Below, piece after piece: positions 27,945-37,852 of a DNA stretch of 64,000 nucleotides. The notes beneath the pieces were generated by a model. The model was not told the origin of the DNA. It searched no databases and saw nothing but the letters and a program-made list of their open reading frames with translations. The translations under genes and the position numbers were made by a program. Position 1 is the stretch's first letter. Each line of letters opens with the position of its first letter. Where the stretch lies: contig NZ_CP007445.1 of assembly GCF_000599985.1 (NCBI RefSeq), forward strand, positions 2,666,001-2,730,000, in the 5' to 3' direction. The DNA comes from Gilliamella apicola (GTDB lineage: Bacteria > Pseudomonadota > Gammaproteobacteria > Enterobacterales > Orbaceae).

Positions 27945-29483
27945 TCAATCAATACGTTTAATAAAATGCTTTACCTTAAATCCCATTACGATCAATGATG
28001 CAAAATAGATAATAATACCAGAAATAACTAACACTAGTAGTCGTCCAATACGCATTAACATTGATCCAGTTGACCAATCAGGTAATAGTTGTGCACCAAA
28101 CCATAAAACGACGGACATTAAAATAACAGCAATAATAACTTTAGCTAAAAATTTATACCATCCTGGCTGAGGTTGATATAGTTGTTTTTTACGTAATTGC
28201 CAGAACAATAACGCTGCATTGAAACAAGCCGCAAGGCCAATTGAAAGCGAAAGCCCAGCATGTTGTAATGGACCAATAAAAACAAGGTTCATCAGTTGTG
28301 TTAAAATTAAGGTAACAATTGCAATTTTGACAGGAGTTTTAATATCCTGTCGTGAATAAAAAGCCGGTGCTAATACTTTAATTAAAATCATCCCAAGTAA
28401 ACCAACTGAATAAGCAACCAATGCTCGCTGGGTCATCAAGGCGTCATTTAAGGTAAATTGTCCATATTCAAATAAGGTTGATATAAGTGGTCGAGATATG
28501 ACACCTAAAGCGACAGTACTTGGTAATGCTAATAAAAAACAGAGTCGCAATCCCCAATCTAGCAACTCTGAATATTGTTTATAATCACCTTTAGAAAAGC
28601 TTTTAGATAGCGATGGTAATAGAATTGTGCCAAGCGCAACCCCTAGTACTCCAGCTGGAAATTCCATAAGTCGGTCGGCATAATACATCCACGATACAGA
28701 ACCAGAAATAAGGAATGAAGCAAAAATCGTATTAATAATTAACGAAATTTGCCCAACCGATACCCCTAAAATAGCAGGCGCCATCTGTTTTAATACTCGC
28801 CAAACGCCACTATCTTTAAAGCTAATTCTAGGTAATACCAACATACCAATTTTCTTTAAATAAGGGAGTTGATAAAGTAATTGTAAAATCCCTCCTACAC
28901 CAACCGATACCGCGAGAGCTAATACGGGAGGATTAAAGTAAGGTGTTAAAAATAGCGTAAACATAATCATGCTAATATTTAACAAAGTTGGAACAAAAGC
29001 TGGAACAGAAAAACGATTCCAAGTATTTAATATCGCCCCAACCAATGACGCAAGTGAAATAAAAAAGATATAAGGAAAGGTAATGCGCAACATAGTTGTG
29101 GCAAGATCAAATTTTTCGCTAGATTCTTGCATAAATCCTGGAGCGGTTAACATAATAATAAAAGGTGCACACACTATGCCAATTAAGGTAACAATAGCTA
29201 ATACTAAAGTTAATAAACCAGCAACATAAGCGACAAAAGTCCGTGTTGCTTCTATCCCTTGTTGATTCTTATATTCAGCTAAAATCGGTACAAAGGCTTG
29301 TGAAAATGCACCCTCAGCAAAAATACGCCGCAATAAGTTGGGGAGTTTAAAGGCAACAAAAAAGGCATCGGTAGCCATACCGGCACCAAAAAAGCGAGCA
29401 ATGATAGCATCACGCACAAAACCTAATACACGAGATACCATGGTCATGGAACTCACTGTAGCTAAGGATTTTAAAAGATTCAT
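27945..29483 (-). CDS. murJ: Lipid II flippase
   Basis: MVF-family inner-membrane flippase that moves lipid-linked peptidoglycan precursor to the periplasmic face; 512 residues with about 14 membrane segments. The N-terminal signature [46 protein letters not shown] (interrupted), and the arginine and acidic residues lining the central cavity are all present. It is transcribed alone. The match to MurJ (formerly MviN) is along the whole length. Confidence 0.97.
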   Translation of the reverse strand: MNLLKSLATVSSMTMVSRVLGFVRDAIIARFFGAGMATDAFFVAFKLPNLLRRIFAEGAFSQAFVPILAEYKNQQGIEATRTFVAYVAGLLTLVLAIVTLIGIVCAPFIIMLTAPGFMQESSEKFDLATTMLRITFPYIFFISLASLVGAILNTWNRFSVPAFVPTLLNISMIMFTLFLTPYFNPPVLALAVSVGVGGILQLLYQLPYLKKIGMLVLPRISFKDSGVWRVLKQMAPAILGVSVGQISLIINTIFASFLISGSVSWMYYADRLMEFPAGVLGVALGTILLPSLSKSFSKGDYKQYSELLDWGLRLCFLLALPSTVALGVISRPLISTLFEYGQFTLNDALMTQRALVAYSVGLLGMILIKVLAPAFYSRQDIKTPVKIAIVTLILTQLMNLVFIGPLQHAGLSLSIGLAACFNAALLFWQLRKKQLYQPQPGWYKFLAKVIIAVILMSVVLWFGAQLLPDWSTGSMLMRIGRLLVLVISGIIIYFASLIVMGFKVKHFIKRID

Positions 29484-29581
29484 TTATATAATACAGAGTC
29501 AAAAACCGACAATGTGGGATAGTCTACAAACTATTGCCTCAAAGCACCACGCTTTTTTAATAAAATAAGTTTTCTTGCAAA

Positions 29582-29602
29582 CCGCCAGTGTTAAACTGAC
29601 GG
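29582..29602 (-). terminator. Possible terminator after gltA
   Basis: On the minus strand eight-base arms CCGTCAGT / ACTGGCGG pair with one G-U and a five-base loop, starting ten bases past the gltA stop. Only three T follow, so it is a weak candidate. Confidence 0.55.
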
Positions 29603-29611
29603 AAGATAATT

Positions 29612-30967
29612 TTAACGATCTTTTAATGGAATAAACGGCATAAGCTCACCAATATTTTTATAGGCAGGTCGAATTATGCGTCGATCATCAAAATTAAGCT
29701 CTTCAATTCGATGTGCACACCATCCAACGATTCGAGACATAGCAAATAATGGTGTATAAACTTCTCTAGGTAAACCTATCATGTCATAAACAAAACCTGA
29801 ATAAAAATCAACATTGGCACATACAAGTTTTTTTGTTCTGGCATTTTTTCGATTAACAACAGCATTGATTGCTCGTTCTTCAAGCAGATTTAAGAAGTTA
29901 TATTCTTTTTCTCGTCCTTTTTCTTTTGCTAGTTCATGTGCCATTTCTTTAAGTAATACGGCTCGAGGATCCGATACAGTATAAACTGCGTGGCCGATAC
30001 CATAAATTAGCCCTTTTTTATCGAATACTTCTTTATTCAATATCCGCTGTAGATAGTTGTCAATTTCGTTCACATCTGTCCAGTTTTTTATTTGTTCTGC
30101 GAGATGTTTTAACATTTTACCAACTTGTAGATTAGCTCCGCCATGTAACGGTCCTTTTAATGAGCCAATGCCTGCGGCAATTGATGAATAGGTATCTGTA
30201 CCTGTTGAACTCGTGACACGAACGGTAAATGTTGAATTATTACCACCACCATGTTCAGCATGAATAATCATAGCTAAATCAAGAACGCGCACATCAAGCT
30301 CAGTATATCCATCCGAGCCTTTCATCATATATAAAAAGTTTTCTGCTATTGAAAAATGTTCATGAGGATGGCGGATGTGCAATGATTTACCTTTAGCGCT
30401 ATGACTCAACATATTGTAAGCATAAGCAATAATTGCAGGGAATTTAGCAATAAGATCGATAGATTGACGCATAAGATTATCACGCGAGGTATCATCCGCT
30501 TGTGAATCATAGGTGTACATTTCCAAAACCGTTCTGGCCAAAATATTCATTATATCGTGGCCTTCGAGTTCCATAATGGCTATCTTTGTCTGTTTTTCCA
30601 ATGCCATTGATTCACCTAGTAATCTAGAAAAATCACTAAGTTCTTCTGCATCTGGTAATCGTCCTGATAGAAGTAAATAGATGGTTTCTTCAAAACCTGT
30701 TCGTTGTTCTTCTTGAGCATTGTGAACCAGATTTTCAATATCTATGCCTCGATATAATAATTTTCCTGGAATTGGTTCTAATGTGCCATCATCCAAATGT
30801 TTATAACCTAATACATCACCAATTTTAGTTAAACCGACTAGGACGCCTGTGTGATCGGCATTGCGTAATCCACGTTTTACATTAAACTTTTCAAATAATT
30901 GTGATTGAATCTTACTAGTATTTTTAACAGTTTCAGATAGCTTATAAACTAAAAATTTTTCTTTCAT
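29612..30967 (-). CDS. gltA: Citrate synthase (not the usual proteobacterial type)
   Basis: Condenses oxaloacetate with acetyl-CoA to citrate; 451 residues. Active-site histidines are in HAEHGGGNNSTFT near residue 240 and GPLHGGAN near 275; the aspartate is in CANVDFYSGFVYDM. These stretches and the long N-terminus resemble the citrate synthases of Clostridia and Bacteroidetes. They differ from the NADH-sensitive hexameric GltA of enterobacteria (which reads HADHEQNASTST there). It is last in an operon after acn and icd, with 18 bases between it and icd. It could be acquired horizontally; a tree would decide. 2-Methylcitrate synthase is less likely, as no prp genes are near. Confidence 0.9.
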   Translation of the reverse strand: MKEKFLVYKLSETVKNTSKIQSQLFEKFNVKRGLRNADHTGVLVGLTKIGDVLGYKHLDDGTLEPIPGKLLYRGIDIENLVHNAQEEQRTGFEETIYLLLSGRLPDAEELSDFSRLLGESMALEKQTKIAIMELEGHDIMNILARTVLEMYTYDSQADDTSRDNLMRQSIDLIAKFPAIIAYAYNMLSHSAKGKSLHIRHPHEHFSIAENFLYMMKGSDGYTELDVRVLDLAMIIHAEHGGGNNSTFTVRVTSSTGTDTYSSIAAGIGSLKGPLHGGANLQVGKMLKHLAEQIKNWTDVNEIDNYLQRILNKEVFDKKGLIYGIGHAVYTVSDPRAVLLKEMAHELAKEKGREKEYNFLNLLEERAINAVVNRKNARTKKLVCANVDFYSGFVYDMIGLPREVYTPLFAMSRIVGWCAHRIEELNFDDRRIIRPAYKNIGELMPFIPLKDR

Positions 30968-30985
30968 TTACAATTACTCCTTATT

Positions 30986-32248
30986 TTATAAGTTATCTAT
31001 TACTGCTTGAGTAAATTGAGTGGTTGATAAGGGTTGCCCATTTTGCATGAAACGAGCTAAATCGCTAGTAGCTTTTCCTTGTTGAAATAAAGTTTCCATA
31101 GCTTTAGTAATCAGTTGACCAACTTCATGCCAGCCAAGATAATCAAACATCATGACACCAGAAAGTAATAGTGATGAAGGATTTGCTTGATTTTGACCCG
31201 CTATATTAGGAGCTGTGCCATGTGTTGCTTCAAAAATGGCGTGCCCAGTTAAATAATTAATATTAGCTCCAGGTGCTATACCAATACCTCCAACCATGGC
31301 TGCAAGTTGATCTGATACATAATCACCGTTTAGATTTAATGTAGCGACGACGGAATAGTCTTGCGGATTTAACAGGGTATTTTGTAAAAATGCGTCACAA
31401 ATCACGTCTTTTACAATCAATTTAGATGCTGATATAGCATCATTTAAAGCCTTATCTGCTGTGGCCTTTCCATCTGTTTTTTGTATCTTCGCATATTGAT
31501 TCATTGTAAAAACCGCATCAGAAAATTCTTTTTCAGCCAGTTCATATCCCCATTGTTTAAATCCTCCTTCAGTAAACTTCATAATATTCCCTTTATGAAC
31601 TAAAGTAACTGAAGGCAGATTATGTTGTAATGCGTAGTTTATTGCAGATCTTATTAATCGTTCAGATCCCTCAATTGAAACGGGTTTGACACCAAAAGAT
31701 GAAGTTTTAGGAAAACGCACTTTTTTTACACCCATTTGCTCAAATAAAAACTGATAAAATTTTTCGGCTTCTGGTGTTCCTTGCATCCATTCGATGCCAG
31801 CATAAATATCTTCAGTATTTTCTCGAAAAATAGTCATGTTAACTTTTTCTGGGTATTTTACAGGCGATTCAACACCTTTAAACCAGCGAACCGGTCGTAA
31901 GCATACATAGAGATCTAACTCTTGGCGAAGTGCAACATTAAGAGAACGAATGCCTCCACCAACGGGTGTTGTTAATGGCCCTTTTATGCCAATCAAATAT
32001 TTTTTAAAAGCATTCATAGTCTCATCGGGTAACCAATTACCATTCAAATTAAATGACTTTTCACCAGCAAGTACTTCGCGCCATTCAACTTTACGCTTAC
32101 CTTGATAAGCTTTTTCTATCGCTTTATCAAATATCTTATTCGCTGCCGCCCAAATTTCTTTACCAATACCATCACCTTCAATAAAAGGAATTATCAGGTT
32201 ATCAGGTACGATGAGTTGTCCATTTGCAATCAAAACTTGCTGATTCAT
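30986..32248 (-). CDS. icd: Isocitrate dehydrogenase (NADP-dependent)
   Basis: Oxidatively decarboxylates isocitrate to 2-oxoglutarate; 420 residues, close to the 416 of E. coli Icd. Visible are [10 protein letters not shown], the substrate loop [18 protein letters not shown] (with the regulatory serine position), [21 protein letters not shown] and the cofactor-binding [21 protein letters not shown]. This last segment is typical of NADP-type bacterial enzymes. It is 12 bases after acn and 18 before gltA. Its 2-oxoglutarate product would serve glutamate synthesis, as no later TCA genes are seen here. Confidence 0.95.
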   Translation of the reverse strand: MNQQVLIANGQLIVPDNLIIPFIEGDGIGKEIWAAANKIFDKAIEKAYQGKRKVEWREVLAGEKSFNLNGNWLPDETMNAFKKYLIGIKGPLTTPVGGGIRSLNVALRQELDLYVCLRPVRWFKGVESPVKYPEKVNMTIFRENTEDIYAGIEWMQGTPEAEKFYQFLFEQMGVKKVRFPKTSSFGVKPVSIEGSERLIRSAINYALQHNLPSVTLVHKGNIMKFTEGGFKQWGYELAEKEFSDAVFTMNQYAKIQKTDGKATADKALNDAISASKLIVKDVICDAFLQNTLLNPQDYSVVATLNLNGDYVSDQLAAMVGGIGIAPGANINYLTGHAIFEATHGTAPNIAGQNQANPSSLLLSGVMMFDYLGWHEVGQLITKAMETLFQQGKATSDLARFMQNGQPLSTTQFTQAVIDNL

Positions 32249-32260
32249 TTTATATTCCTC

Positions 32261-34537
32261 TTATTTGTGGTTTTCATTAAATTGTTCTTTCATTTTATTT
32301 AGAGCACTGCCCGCTTTAAACCAATCTATTTGAGATTGATTATAAGTATGAGCAACAGCAAAAGAATCTGTTGTACCATCATGATGATGAAGCGTTAATG
32401 TCAGATGTTTTTCAGGCATAAAATCAGTTAAACCGGTAATGCTAATCAGATCATCTTCACGAATTTTGTCATAATCAGACTTATCAACAAATGTCAGTGC
32501 TAACATTCCTTGTTTTTTTAGATTGGTTTCATGAATTCGAGCAAATGATTTAACAACTATCGCTTTAACATTCAAGAAACGTGGCTCCATCGCAGCATGT
32601 TCTCGTGATGAACCTTCACCATAATTTTCTTCGGCAATTACTATTGAACCAATGCCTTGTGCTTTCAATTTGCGAGCTAATGCTGGAACTTCGATGTAAT
32701 CCCCCGTTTGAGTATCTAACACTGAGTTGCTTTTATGATTAAAAGCATTAATAGCGCCGATCAGCATATTATTTGAAATATTATCTAAATGACCGCGAAA
32801 TTTTAGCCATTTACCTGCCATTGAAATATGATCTGTGGTACATTTACCCGTCGCTTTAATTAATAACGGTTGTGATATAATGTCTTTTCCATCCCAAGGA
32901 GAAAAAGGAGCAAGTTGCTGTAACCTTTCAGAATTTGTAGCAATATGAACTTCCACTAAACTGCCATCAGCAATTGGAGCAACATAGCCTGCGTCATCTA
33001 CCTCAAATCCACGTTTCGGTAATTCATCACCGCTTGGCTCTTGAAGTTTGACTTTTTGTCCTTTATCGTTAATTAGGTTATCGGTTAATGGATTGAAGCT
33101 TAATTTTCCAGCAATAGATAATGCCACTACAATTTCAGGAGAGCACACAAAAGCATAAGTGTTTGGGCTGCCGTCATTACGTTTAGCAAAGTTACGATTG
33201 AACGATGTTACTATCGAATTTTTATGTTCATCGGCTACTTCATCACGGCGCCATTGTCCTATACAAGGTCCACAAGCATTTGCCATGATGGCAGCGCCAG
33301 CTTGTTCAAAATGATTTAATATACCATCTCGCTTGGAAGTATATTTTACTTGCTCGGATCCTGGATTAATAATTAATTTGGCTTTTACGGTGAGCCCTAA
33401 TTGGTTAGCATTATTAATCACCGATGCGGCACGCATCATATCTTCATAGGAAGAGTTAGTACATGAACCAATCAATCCAACTTCCATATTATCTGGGTAA
33501 TTATGTTCTTTAACTGCTGTTGCAAGTTGTGAGATTGGATAAGCTAAATCTGGCGTGAAAGGCCCATTTACATAAGGCTCAAGTTCGGAAAGGTTAATTT
33601 CAATCACTTGATCATAGTATTTTTCTGGTTGATCTAAAACAGCAGAATCTGGATTAAAACAGTCAACTAATTTATTCGCTAAATCAACCACCTCTTGGCG
33701 ACCAGTTATCGCCAAGTAATCGGCAGATTTTTTACTATATGCAAATATGGATGTTGTAGCACCAACCTCTGCACCCATATTACATATTGTTGCTTTTCCT
33801 GTTGCTGATAAAGATTGAGCACCCTCACCAAAATACTCAATAATTGAATTTGTTGCACCTTTAACCGTTAAAATACCAGCAAGTTTTAAAATAACATCTT
33901 TAGGTGAGACCCAACCAGATAATTTACCAATCAATTTTACCCCAATAATTTTAGGCATTTTTAATTCCCATGGCATACCAGCCATGACGTCAACAGCATC
34001 AGCTCCACCGACGCCAATAGCTATCATTGAAAGGCCTCCTGCATTTGGAGTATGTGAATCCGTACCTATCATCATCCCACCCGGAAAAGCATAATTTTCA
34101 AGAACAACTTGGTGAATGATGCCGGCATCAGGCTTCCAAAACCCAATACCATACTTGTTTGATACATCTCGTAGAAATTGATAGACCTCTTGATTATTAC
34201 TTTCAGCAATAATTAAGTCATCATGAGCATTTTTATACGCTTGAATTAAGTGATCGCAATGAACTGTTGATGGTACAGCAACTCTATTTCTTCCTGAATT
34301 CATCAATTGTAAGAGCGCCATTTGGGCGGTTGCATCTTGCATAGCCACTCGGTCTGGCGCAAAATTAACATAATCTTCACCACGTTTATAATTTTTAAGC
34401 TCTTCTCCTGGTGTTAGATGTGCATAAAGAATTTTTTCTGTTAAGGTTAATGGTTTTCCGATTCTTTGCCGAATGAGGTCAATTTTTTGTGGATAGTGCT
34501 GATAGATATATTTAATTAAATCAATATCGAAAACCAT
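32261..34537 (-). CDS. acnA: Aconitate hydratase, mitochondrial-type
   Basis: [4Fe-4S] enzyme isomerising citrate to isocitrate; 758 residues. Cluster cysteines lie in IGSCTNSS and [11 protein letters not shown], and [11 protein letters not shown] and [13 protein letters not shown] are also present. The length and the N-terminus ([25 protein letters not shown]) match the mitochondrial/Bacteroidetes class rather than E. coli AcnA (about 890) or AcnB (about 865). I chose ATG at 34537, since GTGGGGG sits seven bases upstream as its ribosome site; a GTG twelve bases further up would lack one. It leads the acn-icd-gltA operon. The symbol is by convention; it is not orthologous in class to E. coli acnA. 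Confidence 0.93.
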   Translation of the reverse strand: MVFDIDLIKYIYQHYPQKIDLIRQRIGKPLTLTEKILYAHLTPGEELKNYKRGEDYVNFAPDRVAMQDATAQMALLQLMNSGRNRVAVPSTVHCDHLIQAYKNAHDDLIIAESNNQEVYQFLRDVSNKYGIGFWKPDAGIIHQVVLENYAFPGGMMIGTDSHTPNAGGLSMIAIGVGGADAVDVMAGMPWELKMPKIIGVKLIGKLSGWVSPKDVILKLAGILTVKGATNSIIEYFGEGAQSLSATGKATICNMGAEVGATTSIFAYSKKSADYLAITGRQEVVDLANKLVDCFNPDSAVLDQPEKYYDQVIEINLSELEPYVNGPFTPDLAYPISQLATAVKEHNYPDNMEVGLIGSCTNSSYEDMMRAASVINNANQLGLTVKAKLIINPGSEQVKYTSKRDGILNHFEQAGAAIMANACGPCIGQWRRDEVADEHKNSIVTSFNRNFAKRNDGSPNTYAFVCSPEIVVALSIAGKLSFNPLTDNLINDKGQKVKLQEPSGDELPKRGFEVDDAGYVAPIADGSLVEVHIATNSERLQQLAPFSPWDGKDIISQPLLIKATGKCTTDHISMAGKWLKFRGHLDNISNNMLIGAINAFNHKSNSVLDTQTGDYIEVPALARKLKAQGIGSIVIAEENYGEGSSREHAAMEPRFLNVKAIVVKSFARIHETNLKKQGMLALTFVDKSDYDKIREDDLISITGLTDFMPEKHLTLTLHHHDGTTDSFAVAHTYNQSQIDWFKAGSALNKMKEQFNENHK

Positions 34538-34913
34538 GATAACCCCCACTGCGTGTATTATAATATTTCCTAAAGTATTACGTTTAACCTGATTGAATAT
34601 TTATGCTGTTTTTATGACTAAATATTCAATTAATATATCACTAAAAATTTTTTATGCAATTACATTGTTGTTAATAATAATTGAATATAATTTGCATGAA
34701 AGATGACCGGTGATATAGGCTATACTAACGAAATATGAATTAAGATGCATATCAAAGATATTTTAAAAATAACTAGTTATATAAATTATAGTAATGATAA
34801 GAACATTTAAATTAAATTAATAAAATAGCATAAAACTTAACTAACACTTGGTTTACCTACCGTATTGATATGTGCTAAATTGTCGGTCCGACAACATATA
34901 TACTTATTTTTTT
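34538..34913. other. Divergent region between acn and abgT
   Basis: About 375 AT-rich bases. A TATAAT at about 34558-34563 on the minus strand is positioned for acn but has no good -35. The inverted repeat at 34880-34894 is described separately. No gene is seen. Confidence 0.55.
34880..34894. promoter_or_regulatory. Perfect inverted repeat upstream of abgT
   Basis: TTGTCGG-T-CCGACAA, seven-base perfect arms with a single central base, 20 bases before the abgT ATG. In otherwise AT-rich DNA this GC-rich palindrome stands out as an operator for a dimeric repressor of abgT-pepT. I do not recognise the regulator; none is encoded next to it. Confidence 0.65.
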
Positions 34914-36473
34914 ATGAATCAAACTACAAATTCGTCACCGATTAGAACCGGCGGCTTTTTAAATACTATAGAACGAATTGGAAACAAAATCCCCGATGTC
35001 ACCACACTTTTTTTCTTTGCTTTAATTATCTGTTTTGTTGCTTCATTTTTACTTTCATTTGTGAGCTTCGATTTTATAAATCCAGTAACTAAAGAAAAAC
35101 TGGCGGTCGTTAATATGCTAGCGCCTGATCATTTAGTAACATTTTTTACTAAAATGGTACCCAATTTTGTTAGTTTTCCCCCACTGGGCATTACTATTGT
35201 TGCCACATTAGGTATAGGAATTGCGGAAAGTAGTGGCTATATTCATGTATTACTTAAAAAGTTATTGGCTGTAACTCCCCAAAAATTAGTTACTCCGTCA
35301 GTTATCTTTGTCAGTATGGTTTGTCATATTGCAGCTGACTCTGCTTATGTTATTTTAATGCCTGTTTCGGCAATGATGTTTTATGCAACAGGCCGTCATC
35401 CTCTGGCTGGGATAGCGGCCTCATTTGCAGGATTAGCAGGTGGTTTTAGTTCAAGTTATACGCCATCAATCATCGATCCGATCATGCAAGGTTTTACCCA
35501 AAGTGCGGCACAAATTATCGATCCATCTTATCAAGTTAATGTTTTATGTAACTATTTTTTAAGTTTTGGAGGTACATTCTTTGTGTTAATTGCTTGTTGG
35601 TTTATAACAGATAAAATTGTTGAACCTCGCTTAAAAGCAACGATGCCACTAAATAACGATCTTGAACTTAATAATTTGGCTAATTCACCAGCAATTACAC
35701 CTTTAGAAAATCGCGCTTTTAAAATCGCTTCTTGCATATTTTTGATTATTGCTATTGGATTAGTATTGTTACTGTTACCTGAAAATTCTTTACTGCGTGC
35801 ACCTGATGGTAGTTTAACCAGCAATCAAGCACCGATTATGCAAATTATTGTACCTTTATTATTTGTTTTTTTTGCTATTCCTGGTTTAATCCATGGCGTA
35901 ATCACTGGCGCATTTAAATCATCACGTGATATTGTCAAATCAATGGAAAAGATTACTCAATCTCTTATTCCTTTTATTGTTTTTGCATTCTTTTGTGCAC
36001 AGTTTTTATATGTTTTTTCACACTCCCAAATAGGGACATTGATTGCCATTGGTGGTGCTGAATTTTTAAAAGCCTTACATTTACCATCGGTTGTCACTAT
36101 TTTTGGTGTGATCATTTTAACTAGCATGTTAAATGTATTAATTACTTCTGCTTCGTCAAAATGGGCTATTTTAGCGCCGATCTTCGTTCCTATGCTCATG
36201 TCTGTTGGTATCTCACCAGAACTAACACAAGCGGCCTATCGTATTAGCTCAGCAGTCAATGTTAGTACACCAATGTTTGCTTTCTATCCTTTAATCATTG
36301 CCTATTGTCAGCAGTATTGTAAAAATACTGGAGTGGGTACTTTAAGCTCTATGATGATCCCATATACTGCGGGCTTACTTATTGCTTTAACAATTAATTT
36401 ACTGCTATTTTGGTTCCTAGGACTGCCTATCGGCTTTGATAGTGGTTATGTTTATCCACCCGTGAATCATTAG
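34914..36473 (+). CDS. abgT: AbgT-family transporter (p-aminobenzoyl-glutamate or small-peptide uptake)
   Basis: Inner-membrane carrier with about 11-13 membrane segments. ERIGNKIPD at the N-terminus, LGIGIAESSGY, HIAADSAYVILMP, GRHPLAGIAASFAG and ITDKIVEPRL are AbgT signatures. I chose ATG at 34914 (519 residues; E. coli AbgT has 508). A GTG at 34872 would place the start upstream of the inverted repeat and has no support. AbgT of E. coli imports p-aminobenzoyl-glutamate; other members export sulfonamides. Pairing with peptidase T 24 bases downstream suggests import of a di- or tripeptide-like substrate. Confidence 0.9.
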   Translation: MNQTTNSSPIRTGGFLNTIERIGNKIPDVTTLFFFALIICFVASFLLSFVSFDFINPVTKEKLAVVNMLAPDHLVTFFTKMVPNFVSFPPLGITIVATLGIGIAESSGYIHVLLKKLLAVTPQKLVTPSVIFVSMVCHIAADSAYVILMPVSAMMFYATGRHPLAGIAASFAGLAGGFSSSYTPSIIDPIMQGFTQSAAQIIDPSYQVNVLCNYFLSFGGTFFVLIACWFITDKIVEPRLKATMPLNNDLELNNLANSPAITPLENRAFKIASCIFLIIAIGLVLLLLPENSLLRAPDGSLTSNQAPIMQIIVPLLFVFFAIPGLIHGVITGAFKSSRDIVKSMEKITQSLIPFIVFAFFCAQFLYVFSHSQIGTLIAIGGAEFLKALHLPSVVTIFGVIILTSMLNVLITSASSKWAILAPIFVPMLMSVGISPELTQAAYRISSAVNVSTPMFAFYPLIIAYCQQYCKNTGVGTLSSMMIPYTAGLLIALTINLLLFWFLGLPIGFDSGYVYPPVNH

Positions 36474-36497
36474 TCATCAATAAGGAGTCAAAATAAT

Positions 36498-37727
36498 ATG
36501 AATATTACCGAACAATTAGTTGAACGTTTTTTACGTTACGTTAGTATACCAAGTCAAAGTGCGATGGGTTGTGCGCATGTTCCCTCTACATCAGGACAAA
36601 CACAATTAGCCAATTTACTCAAACAAGAGTTAATTGATCTTAATCTTCAAGAAGTTCATCTTGATGAACACAGTATTGTAACTGCTAAGTTACTTGGAAA
36701 TAATCCAAATGCGCCTAAAATTGGTTACGTCGCTCATCTTGATACGGTTGATGTCGCCTTATCGGATAAAATTAACCCACAACGAGTCACTTTTACGGGT
36801 GAAGATATTTTATTAAATAAAGATAAAAATATCTGGTTTAAAGTTGCTGAGCATCCTGAATTGAATAAATACATCAATGAAGAATTAATTGTTACTGATG
36901 GTACAAGTGTGCTAGGTGCCGATAATAAAGCTGCAATAGCTGTTGTTATGACAATGTTAGATCAATTACAAAAGCAAAATTGTACCTATGGTGATATTTA
37001 TGTTGCTTTCGTACCTGATGAAGAGGTCGGTTTAAACGGCGCGAAGAAACTTGACTTGAATCGTTTTAAACCCGATTTTGCTTACACAATTGACTGTTGC
37101 GAATTAGGTGAAGTCGTTTATGAAACGTTTAATGCAGGTTCAGCAATTATTGAAATTGAAGGTGTAACTGCACACCCAATGTCAGCTAAAAATGTTTTAA
37201 TCAACCCTATTGGTATTGCTAACGATATTATTAACTGTTTTGATAGTTTCGAAACGCCTGAACATACTGAAGGTAAAGAAGGTTATTTCTGGTTTAACGA
37301 TATTATTGGTAATCAAAGTACGACAACGTTAAAAATGAGTATCCGAGATTTTGATTTGGCTAAATATGAAGCCCGTAAAACTTATATCCAAGAAGTGATA
37401 AGTTTTATAAGCCGTAAATATCCAAGAGCTAAAATCGGATGTCAAATAACCGATACTTATAGTAATATTGCTAATTATTTAGGTGAAGACAAGCGTTCAA
37501 TTGATTTAATTTATCGATCATTTGAGCAATTGAATATTAAGGCAAATACAATTGCTATGCGTGGCGGAACAGATGGTTCAGCTCTATCGGCAAGAGGCCT
37601 GACTACACCAAACTACTTTACTGGTGCACATAACTTTCATTCATGTTTCGAATTTTTACCGTTATCATCATTTGTAAAATCATTCGAAGTAACAATGAAA
37701 ATTATTGAATTAGCAGCTAAAGTTTAA
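36498..37727 (+). CDS. pepT: Peptidase T (tripeptide aminopeptidase)
   Basis: M20B zinc aminopeptidase releasing the N-terminal residue of tripeptides; 409 residues against 408 in E. coli. Metal site: HLDTVD near residue 80, TDGTSVLGADNKAA near 138, the catalytic VPDEEVG near 174, TIDCCELGE near 197, and HNFHSCFEF near the C-terminus. TAHPMSAKN marks the dimerisation domain. AAGGAGTC precedes the ATG. It is cotranscribed with abgT and closed by a hairpin. Confidence 0.97.
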   Translation: MNITEQLVERFLRYVSIPSQSAMGCAHVPSTSGQTQLANLLKQELIDLNLQEVHLDEHSIVTAKLLGNNPNAPKIGYVAHLDTVDVALSDKINPQRVTFTGEDILLNKDKNIWFKVAEHPELNKYINEELIVTDGTSVLGADNKAAIAVVMTMLDQLQKQNCTYGDIYVAFVPDEEVGLNGAKKLDLNRFKPDFAYTIDCCELGEVVYETFNAGSAIIEIEGVTAHPMSAKNVLINPIGIANDIINCFDSFETPEHTEGKEGYFWFNDIIGNQSTTTLKMSIRDFDLAKYEARKTYIQEVISFISRKYPRAKIGCQITDTYSNIANYLGEDKRSIDLIYRSFEQLNIKANTIAMRGGTDGSALSARGLTTPNYFTGAHNFHSCFEFLPLSSFVKSFEVTMKIIELAAKV

Positions 37728-37737
37728 ACATCATAAA

Positions 37738-37762
37738 AAAGAGGGAATGCTATTCCCTCTTT
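37738..37762. terminator. Terminator after pepT, possibly bidirectional
   Basis: Perfect eleven-base arms AAAGAGGGAAT / ATTCCCTCTTT around a three-base loop. A-runs on the left and T on the right allow use by pepT and by the convergent receptor gene that ends at 37853. Confidence 0.88.
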
Positions 37763-37852
37763 ACTGTAGCAACTTATTATTTATGCTTACTTTTTATGAA
37801 TACATAAATAGTTAACCTATTAGCTCTCAAGCCTAAAAACATTAATTTAGTA

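Noticed and set aside
34538..34549. GTG start for aconitase
   Set aside because: The G-rich stretch there is the ribosome site for the ATG at 34537.
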